NCBI GenBank assembly: GCA_018064575.1
Contig: JAGHUZ010000140.1
Location: forward strand, 1 to 11,604
Direction of reading: 5' to 3'
DNA length: 11,604 nucleotides
Source: Candidatus Minthomonas equi
Lineage (GTDB): Bacteria; Bacteroidota; Bacteroidia; Bacteroidales; UBA932
In this document: piece after piece, positions 6,301-11,604 of the stretch
How positions within the stretch are numbered: the stretch's first letter is position 1
Layout: each line of letters opens with the position of its first letter
The notes under the pieces: model-generated
The model's database searches: none
The model's input: the letters and a program-made list of their open reading frames with translations, nothing else
What the model was told of the DNA's origin: nothing
Program-made: the position numbers and the translations under genes

Positions 6301-7883
6301 ATAGAAGAATAGCTACACTCATCGCCCTGATACTCTGCACATTGAACCCCTGTACAGCGCAAACGTCAGAGAACGTATCCCAAGCTGCGGAAAGAATGGC
6401 TCAGGTTATGTATCTGATTAACCACTACTACATTGACACTGTAGGATTCACCAAAATAGCAGATGCAGCCATCACCGCCGCTATGGAGGAACTCGACCCG
6501 CATTCCGCGTTCATCTGCGCGAGTGATGTAGAGGCCACCAATGAACCGCTTCAAGGTGAATTCGAAGGTATAGGTGTACAGTTCGCCATCATCCACGATA
6601 CGCTTACGGTTCAGGAGCCCGTGGCCGGAGGACCTTCACAGAGAGTAGGAATCCGCACCGGAGACAAAATCATCACCGTGGACGGCAAGAATATTGCCGG
6701 AATCGGCTTAACGAACACTGACGTGTTCCACTACCTCAGAGGACCGAAAGGAACCAAAGTGGAACTCAGCATAGCAAGAAGGGAGGAAAAAGAGCCTCTA
6801 TATTTTACTGTTACACGAGACAAAATTCCTCTCAACAGTCTGGATGCCGCATATCAGATGGATAACGGTATTCTTATGCTGAAACTCAGCAGATTCGCAG
6901 CCAAGTCCAACGAAGAGATTCTTACAGCCGTCAGCAAATGCAAGAACCCCATCAAGGGTGTAATACTCGACTTGCGGGACAATGGGGGCGGAATTCTTCC
7001 GACAGCCATAGAAATTTCCAACCAGTTTCTGGAAAAGGGGGACCTCATAGTCTATGCTGAAGGACGCAAAGTCCGTGAGTTCAAAGAATTTGCCACAGGA
7101 ACAGGGACACTGAAGAATGTTCCGCTTGTCATTCTGATAGACGAAAATTCAGCCTCCGCTTCAGAAATCGTTTCGGGAGCCATACAGGACAATGACCGTG
7201 GTATCATAATCGGCCGGCGTTCCTTCGGCAAAGGTCTGGTTCAGCAGCAGATGCAGCTTTCTGACGGTTCGCAGCTAAGACTGACTATAGCCCGATACCA
7301 TACTCCCTCGGGACGCGTAATCCAATCGCCCTATGAGGAGGGACACAAGGATGATTATTACAAGAACTTCTATATGCGCTACCTGCACGGTGAGAATTTT
7401 TCAGCCGACAGCATACGGATGCCGGATTCCTTGAGATTCAAGACCCTTAAGAAACAACGCACCGTTTACGGAGGCGGGGGAATAATGCCGGACATTTTCA
7501 TTCCTCAGGACACCACGGGGCACACGGCTATGTACTCCCAGATTTTAAGAAAGGGCTTGGTTCTCGATTATATGAACGATATGGAAGACAGATACCGCGA
7601 CGTCTGGCAGAAGAAATACGGAAAGTCATTTGAATTATTCTGTCAGAAATTCGATTCTGACGGAATAATTTTCGACGGATTGATTTCTCTGGCCAAAAAT
7701 CGCGATATAAAGACTACTCCGGAAGAGATTGAAACTTCCAGAAAACTGCTTACGCAGTATATGAAGGCATTGGCTGCGAGTGCAGTTTTCGGTAGAGAAG
7801 CCTTCTATAAAGTCATCTATGACGACACAGCTGAAATGGAAACTGCCATTGATGTCATTCTCAAAGGTGCTGTAGTTGAATAA
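6297..7883 (+). CDS. Exported S41 family (C-terminal processing) peptidase
   Basis: Periplasmic serine protease of the Tsp/CtpA family with a Ser-Lys dyad, which trims or degrades proteins from their C termini. The 528-residue protein has an N-terminal signal peptide (MNRRIATLIALILCTLNPCTA, cleavage around residue 20-22; no lipobox at the Cys residues), a helical cap (25-85) and a PDZ domain (about 90-165, with FEGIGVQF and GIRTGDKIITVDG). The peptidase core (about 185-345) contains LDLRDNGGG and NSASASE. By alignment to Tsp (S430, D441, K455) the catalytic set is S287, D298 and K312 in SFGKGLVQQ, with the same 25-residue Ser-Lys spacing; all are present. A C-terminal extension of about 180 residues, mostly helical and charged, follows IMPDI. 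The start overlaps the rnz stop (ATGA), so it is the last gene of the rpsA operon. A typical rho-independent terminator is not evident after its stop. Confidence 0.94.
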   Translation: MNRRIATLIALILCTLNPCTAQTSENVSQAAERMAQVMYLINHYYIDTVGFTKIADAAITAAMEELDPHSAFICASDVEATNEPLQGEFEGIGVQFAIIHDTLTVQEPVAGGPSQRVGIRTGDKIITVDGKNIAGIGLTNTDVFHYLRGPKGTKVELSIARREEKEPLYFTVTRDKIPLNSLDAAYQMDNGILMLKLSRFAAKSNEEILTAVSKCKNPIKGVILDLRDNGGGILPTAIEISNQFLEKGDLIVYAEGRKVREFKEFATGTGTLKNVPLVILIDENSASASEIVSGAIQDNDRGIIIGRRSFGKGLVQQQMQLSDGSQLRLTIARYHTPSGRVIQSPYEEGHKDDYYKNFYMRYLHGENFSADSIRMPDSLRFKTLKKQRTVYGGGGIMPDIFIPQDTTGHTAMYSQILRKGLVLDYMNDMEDRYRDVWQKKYGKSFELFCQKFDSDGIIFDGLISLAKNRDIKTTPEEIETSRKLLTQYMKALAASAVFGREAFYKVIYDDTAEMETAIDVILKGAVVE

Positions 7884-7891
7884 GAGATAGA

Positions 7892-7923
7892 TTTCAAGAA
7901 AACGGCGTTTTTTTCTATCTTCG
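7892..7923 (+). promoter_or_regulatory. rnpB: Probable promoter of rnpB
   Basis: TTTC at 7892-7895, a 20-bp spacer and TATCTTCG at 7916-7923 (one mismatch from TAnnTTTG) match the Bacteroidetes promoter layout. The predicted start falls around 7930, just where the P1 helix of RNase P RNA begins. Confidence 0.6.
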
Positions 7924-7929
7924 CACCTT

Positions 7930-8258
7930 GAATTACAGGCGGGACGTTCTGTCGCTGTACGAAAAGTGCAGAGGAAAGTCCGGGCAGGAAAGGGCATTTC
8001 GCTGTGGAAAGCACAGGTATGCGTAAGTGTACGGTTCGCGTAACAGAAAATTACCGCCCCTCACGGGGCAAGGGTGAAAACGTGAGGCAAGAGCTTACGA
8101 CCGGCTGATGGCGACATCTCCGGGGTACGCACCCGAAACCTGCAAGGCCAAATATACCGGTGATTAAGGGCTGCCCGTCCGATGCCGGGGGGTAGGCTGC
8201 GTCAGATAAATGACAGAAGCCCGCAAGGGTACAGAACCCGGCTTACAGGCCCGCCTGT
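7930..8258 (+). ncRNA. rnpB: RNase P RNA (class A)
   Basis: Catalytic RNA that, with RnpA protein, cuts the 5' leader from tRNA precursors. The conserved core is present: CR-I GAGGAAAGTCCGGGC at 7971-7985, the CR-II/CR-III area with GCAAGAGCTTACG and ACCTGCAAGGCCAAATA, AGATAAATGACAGAAG near 8205, and the 3' signature ACAGAACCCGGCTTAC at 8231-8246. The ends pair as helix P1: ACAGGCGGG (7935-7943) with CCCGCCTGT (8250-8258), nine perfect pairs. At about 330 nt it has the usual length. The 5' end is set from P1 and the upstream promoter, give or take a few bases. The last ~16 nt overlap the antisense 3' end of the nucleoside hydrolase gene. Confidence 0.97.
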
Positions 8259-9271
8259 TTTTCTTTTGATTCTATCGCCCTCTTCACCCTCTCATACAAA
8301 AGAGTTTCAGGACAAGACACTGCCACGTGGACTACTCGTCCTTCTTTTGAAGGTCGGATGCGACCTGTTGAATCGGCTGAAAGTGTCATATCTTCCACCT
8401 TGAACTTTTCAGGTTCCAGCAGATAAAGCACCGGCATGGCATCGTGAAGAACGGCATCTGTTATTCCGTATTTGGAATTCGAGCGATAATTGGTATTCAA
8501 AACGGACTTCAGGAATGGTGCGGAAGTGAAATCGATGGAATCTATCTGCTGTAGGGAGAGTTTAGCAAAATGATGAGTAATATCCAACGGGAAGAGGGTG
8601 ATGTCCAAGGATGAAGAAAACACCTTTTCCACTGCTATCCCGTCGGCAGCGAAATTATATTCCCTATCACCATCCACATTGAATTCCCCAACACCGCCAC
8701 CCATCACATAAACACGCTCGATATGTGATTTCACTTCTGGATAATCATCCATCAGATGGGAGAGCGAAGACAGAGGACCGGTAATGACATAGATAACACT
8801 TTCACACGAAAGAACGCTACGCGCCACATCCGCGAGCGAAGCGCTGGAATTTATGATATTCTTGTCAATCCCCAGTTCCTGCATCAGTGATTCCGACGTC
8901 TCTCCGAGTCCGTCCGGTCCGTGGAAATCGCTGCAGTTTACGGTATGACCGTCATACGGAACCTTGGCACCACAGGCGATTCCGGATTCCATACCGAAAG
9001 ACTGTGAAAGGAGATGCATATTCAAGCAGGTATAATCCCACGGCATATTCCCGAAAGTGGAAATACACCAATATGGCTTGTATGCTGAAAGTGAAAGAAT
9101 TCTCAGCGCGACGGCATCATCTGTACCGGGGTCTCCGTCAAAAATTATCATTTTTTTCATAGAGTCTGACATACCCTTACCACATTCACACGAAGTTATC
9201 AGAATCGGCATCGCATAGAACAGAGTCAGAAACAAAACTCGAATATGCTTACAAATTACTAAAGTTTTCAT
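8243..9271 (-). CDS. Exported lipoprotein nucleoside hydrolase (IUNH family)
   Basis: Cleaves the N-glycosidic bond of ribonucleosides, giving free base and ribose. The 342 residues hold an N-terminal lipoprotein signal with lipobox ITSC (lipidated C28), then the family's calcium/ribose site FDGDPGTDDAVAL (D45, D47, D51, D52), FHGPDGLGE (116-124), VYVMGGGVGEFNVDGDREYNF (188-207) and HDAMPVLYLL with H276 and D277. All expected site residues are there. The residues after C28 (ECGKGMSDS) do not resemble the acidic surface-export signals described in Bacteroidetes, so I infer it faces the periplasm. The start at 9271 is favoured over an internal Met 34 because it overlaps the codB stop (ATGA) and has AGAGAGAG just upstream. 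The base specificity cannot be read, though the CodB neighbour favours pyrimidines. Its stop codon lies inside the antisense of rnpB, within the conserved GCTTAC signature. Confidence 0.92.
   Translation of the reverse strand: MKTLVICKHIRVLFLTLFYAMPILITSCECGKGMSDSMKKMIIFDGDPGTDDAVALRILSLSAYKPYWCISTFGNMPWDYTCLNMHLLSQSFGMESGIACGAKVPYDGHTVNCSDFHGPDGLGETSESLMQELGIDKNIINSSASLADVARSVLSCESVIYVITGPLSSLSHLMDDYPEVKSHIERVYVMGGGVGEFNVDGDREYNFAADGIAVEKVFSSSLDITLFPLDITHHFAKLSLQQIDSIDFTSAPFLKSVLNTNYRSNSKYGITDAVLHDAMPVLYLLEPEKFKVEDMTLSADSTGRIRPSKEGRVVHVAVSCPETLLYERVKRAIESKEKQAGL
8258..8267 (+). terminator. T-rich stretch ending the rnpB transcript
   Basis: TTTTTCTTTT follows directly after the 3' strand of helix P1, so the RNA's terminal GC-rich pairing plus this T tract could serve as terminator. 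No separate terminator hairpin is seen. Confidence 0.5.
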
Positions 9272-10527
9272 CTCTCTCTACAGGAGCAGCAGGAGCATCT
9301 GCCGACAAGATATACGATAACAGCCACTATCATTCCGTTGATTGACGATATTCCCCAAGGAAGAATGTTGGCAACGACTGCTCCTGCCGCGACTCCTAAA
9401 ACAGAAAACCAATTTACGTCCTTTATTTCTACCGTATCATCCAGATATGACTTGCGGCGGATAAAATAATCGACCGTCAGAATAATGCCGATAGGAGGAA
9501 GTGTACAATTCAGAATATTCAGCCAGCCGCAGAAATTCCAGTAGAGCCATACGGCGAAAATAGTTCCAAGAATACCGCAAATAAGGACCAAAGTTCTCTT
9601 GGAGAGGCCGGTGATATTGGCCATTCCGAGTCCGGAGGAATAAATGGCATTGTCGTTAGTAGTCCAGATATTGAGTCCCAAAACGATGATGGCGAACCAA
9701 AACAGATTCAGATTGAGCATAACCTCGAAGATATCATTTCCGCCTACATATATGGAGGAAACTGCTCCGAAGAAAAACATCAGGGAATTCCCTATGAAAA
9801 ATGCCAGCACGGTAATGATGGCGGCGGAAACACCTTTCTTACCGAAACGGGTGAAATTCGGAGTAGCTGTTCCTCCCGACACGAAACTGCCGATTACGAG
9901 TCCGGCCGCTGCGATTACGGAAAGATTTTTCGTTCCCACGGAGAATTGTTCGATAAGAGTCCTGTCTCCCTGCTTGACAGCCATTATCATAGCGGCAGTA
10001 CCGAGAATGGCCACCAGTGGAACCGCGATGTAACTGATGATGGTAAGGCTCCTGATACCGAAAAAAGCACTGGCAGTCATCAAAACACCAGCGAGAACTA
10101 CCAACACATAGCCCTGCCACGGCATAGAATCGGGGGTAACGGGGATATTGAACACTTCTTTCACTACGGGTATGGCGAACATAGCCAATCCGACACCGAA
10201 CCAACCAGTCTGAGTGAATGAAATCATCGCACTGGGAAGCCAGCTGCCCTTACGTCCGAAACTGCGCTGGGCGAGAAGGTCGAGAGAAAGTCCGCTCTCG
10301 GCACCGATGAATCCGAGTGTTCCGGTATATGCCCCAAGAATTACGCCACCAAGAATCAAGGCCAGAATAAAGCCTTTGAAATCAAGGCCTGCCGCCAATG
10401 TCTGACCAGCCCACATACTTGCAGAAAAGAATGTGAAGCCCATCATAATCATAAATAAAGTAATGTTTGAACGCCTCTTGACGGTGGGGACTTTGACGGT
10501 TTCAAAGTCAAGATTGTCTTTGCTCAT
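9268..10527 (-). CDS. codB: Cytosine permease (NCS1 family, CodB type)
   Basis: Inner-membrane nucleobase:cation symporter, 419 residues, the same size as E. coli CodB and closely similar along its length. Shared stretches include GFTFFSASMWAGQTLAAGL (30-48), LLAQRSFGRKGSWLPS (84-99), TQTGWFGVGLAMFAIPV (105-121), SFVSGGTATPNFTRFG (214-229), FFIGNSLMFFFGA (243-255) and VLGLNIWTTNDNAIYSSGLG (282-301). Hydropathy suggests about 12 membrane segments, with the N-terminal ~20 residues in the cytosol. It is the middle gene of the minus-strand operon: 4 nt after the PRTase-like gene, and overlapping the hydrolase start by ATGA. Purine or uracil transport is possible, but the close match favours cytosine. 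No cytosine deaminase is seen in the window. The C terminus ends in an unusual CSCCSC tail (411-416). Confidence 0.94.
   Translation of the reverse strand: MSKDNLDFETVKVPTVKRRSNITLFMIMMGFTFFSASMWAGQTLAAGLDFKGFILALILGGVILGAYTGTLGFIGAESGLSLDLLAQRSFGRKGSWLPSAMISFTQTGWFGVGLAMFAIPVVKEVFNIPVTPDSMPWQGYVLVVLAGVLMTASAFFGIRSLTIISYIAVPLVAILGTAAMIMAVKQGDRTLIEQFSVGTKNLSVIAAAGLVIGSFVSGGTATPNFTRFGKKGVSAAIITVLAFFIGNSLMFFFGAVSSIYVGGNDIFEVMLNLNLFWFAIIVLGLNIWTTNDNAIYSSGLGMANITGLSKRTLVLICGILGTIFAVWLYWNFCGWLNILNCTLPPIGIILTVDYFIRRKSYLDDTVEIKDVNWFSVLGVAAGAVVANILPWGISSINGMIVAVIVYLVGRCSCCSCRER
9281..9298 (-). repeat. In-frame 9-bp tandem duplication at the 3' end of codB
   Basis: On the minus strand TGCTCCTGC is repeated back to back with one base changed in its first copy boundary or its last base, encoding CSC-CSC as residues 411-416 of the permease, just before its stop. 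It also places purine-rich sequence next to the hydrolase start. Confidence 0.6.
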
Positions 10528-10531
10528 AGTC

Positions 10532-11604
10532 TTATTGGTGTATTATGTATTTTGAAAAATCGTATTTCAGCTGAGAGAGCCGCTCCCTGCATATTTCTAC
10601 AAGAGGTTTCTCGAGCAGACGGGAGGCATATTTCATTTCCTTTTCGTACAGGCCGGACAAATCCCGGTCTGCGGGATAATGAAGGTACTCAAGCCACTTT
10701 CTATATGTCACCCCTGCGGGATAACCGAATTTCTCGGCCAGGAAATCAGCATATGGCACACGTTCGGCAGCAGCCTCAAGCCGTTCCCAAAAATCTATCA
10801 CCTCCTCGACGTGACTTCCTATGTTATACCTTCTGGCCCCTCCGTCATAGATGATGCATTTTTCTAGAAGTGCCGGTGCGTAGGCATAGTCCATTACATA
10901 TTCCCTGAATTCGGGAGACACGACTCCCCCATTCCAGCCGAAATCTATATCCGGAGTACTTTCCCCTGTCACACCGTTATCCTCCCAAACTGTGAATACA
11001 CCTTCGTAGAAAACGCATTCAAATCCCTCGAATCCGGGCCACTGTTCGCGGAACTTCACGGTAAACTCCTCCATCATTTTTATGGCCTTGGTTCCTCCCA
11101 CAGTGAAGAATATGAACTTACGGATATTGTGTCCCGCTACCTTGAATGCATCAAAGACATACTTCAGACAATGCCTGAGAGTAGCGCCACTGGCGATAAT
11201 GTCTCCTATCATAATGACGGCATCTTTCTCCGTATGAAGTTTTTCATACTTAACCTCAAGTCCGGTTATGAATCCGTTTTCAATTACTCTTTCACAACTC
11301 AGGAAACTCATATCGGAAACAGTTATGCCACATTCAAAACAGCTTTCCTCTAAAGGATAATTCAATCCTCCCCTGAGAATGGTGAGGATATTGACTCTGT
11401 CTAAAGAACGGGAATCCCTGTCTTTCAGATAATGGAGAGCATCAATGGTGACCGGAACCATAGCCCTGTAAGCATCAAGCCCTATAACCTCCGGAGATGC
11501 CATAAGTTTCCTGGTGCCGGGGCTGGAAACAATGAAATATTTATTGAGAAAATCCCCATCCAAACGATAAAATCCGGAAGGGGTGATTTGTGATAATAAT
11601 ACTT
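10532..11604 (-). CDS. Phosphoribosyltransferase-like protein of unknown specificity (N terminus outside window)
   Basis: At least 356 residues are coded. The first start-like codon in frame is TTG at 11563, but the frame stays open to the right edge (reading ...TPSGFYRLDGDF...), so the true start probably lies outside. Numbering from that TTG, residues 55-150 look like a type I PRTase: LTILRGGLNYPLEES (60-74), similar to the ILRAGL stretch of uracil PRTases, and a PRPP-loop-like VIMIGDIIASGATL (116-129). The loop is not canonical: the acidic pair usual before it is Gly-Asp. A segment TPDIDFGWNGG (203-213) sits where the base pocket might be, and about 120 residues of charged, helical sequence follow with no family I recognise. 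It is the most upstream visible gene of the nucleoside-salvage operon, 4 nt before codB, which supports a job in base salvage. It might equally be a regulator or an enzyme with another phosphoribosyl substrate. Confidence 0.7.
   Translation of the reverse strand, partial: VLLSQITPSGFYRLDGDFLNKYFIVSSPGTRKLMASPEVIGLDAYRAMVPVTIDALHYLKDRDSRSLDRVNILTILRGGLNYPLEESCFECGITVSDMSFLSCERVIENGFITGLEVKYEKLHTEKDAVIMIGDIIASGATLRHCLKYVFDAFKVAGHNIRKFIFFTVGGTKAIKMMEEFTVKFREQWPGFEGFECVFYEGVFTVWEDNGVTGESTPDIDFGWNGGVVSPEFREYVMDYAYAPALLEKCIIYDGGARRYNIGSHVEEVIDFWERLEAAAERVPYADFLAEKFGYPAGVTYRKWLEYLHYPADRDLSGLYEKEMKYASRLLEKPLVEICRERLSQLKYDFSKYIIHQ

Noticed and set aside
8182..8403. 73-codon plus-strand frame across the rnpB 3' end
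   Set aside because: It lies in RNase P RNA and antisense to the nucleoside hydrolase; no protein features.
9839..10204. 121-codon minus-strand frame in codB
   Set aside because: An out-of-frame shadow of the permease, on the same strand, without membrane segments or motifs.
11561..11563. TTG as the true start of the PRTase-like gene
   Set aside because: The frame continues open to the window edge with protein-like sequence, so an upstream start outside the window is more likely.

Overview
The window reads as a chromosomal stretch from a member of the Bacteroidetes, most likely order Bacteroidales. The evidence is gene content (PPDK, a very short 2[4Fe-4S] ferredoxin, a six-domain ribosomal protein S1, a class A RNase P RNA), promoters of the Bacteroides type (a -7 element like TAnnTTTG, once with a TTTG 20 bp upstream), start codons without clear Shine-Dalgarno sites, and many ATGA start/stop overlaps. 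I cannot name genus or species. No mobile element, CRISPR array, tRNA or integration site is visible.

Layout. Positions 1-1612 (+) hold the C-terminal ~60% of pyruvate phosphate dikinase, closed by a strong hairpin terminator. Positions 1751-3219 (+) are a two-gene unit: an inositol-monophosphatase-family enzyme overlapped by a secreted SIMPL-domain protein. Positions 3306-3476 (+) are a 56-residue ferredoxin with its own promoter and terminator. Positions 3559-7883 (+) form a promoter followed by rpsA, a ribonuclease Z homologue and an exported S41 (C-terminal processing) peptidase, tightly packed with a 2-nt gap and then a 4-nt overlap. Positions 7930-8258 (+) encode RNase P RNA (rnpB). From 8243 to the right edge everything runs on the minus strand as one operon, in transcription order: a phosphoribosyltransferase-like protein (5' end outside the window), a CodB-type cytosine permease, and an exported lipoprotein nucleoside hydrolase whose stop codon lies inside the 3' end of rnpB.

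How the genes fit together. The minus-strand operon makes a coherent nucleoside-scavenging route: nucleosides are cleaved in the periplasm by the lipoprotein hydrolase, the freed base enters through the CodB-like permease, and a PRTase-like enzyme could convert it to a nucleotide. The rpsA-rnz-S41 block joins translation, RNA processing and envelope proteolysis in one transcript, and two RNA-processing genes (rnz and rnpB, for tRNA 3' and 5' ends) lie close together. The points most worth a second look are the RNase Z homologue, which has an Arg in place of a conserved metal-binding His and lacks about 40 residues where the tRNA-binding arm normally sits; a strong hairpin inside its first codons; the divergent PRTase-like protein; and the antisense overlap of the hydrolase gene with rnpB.
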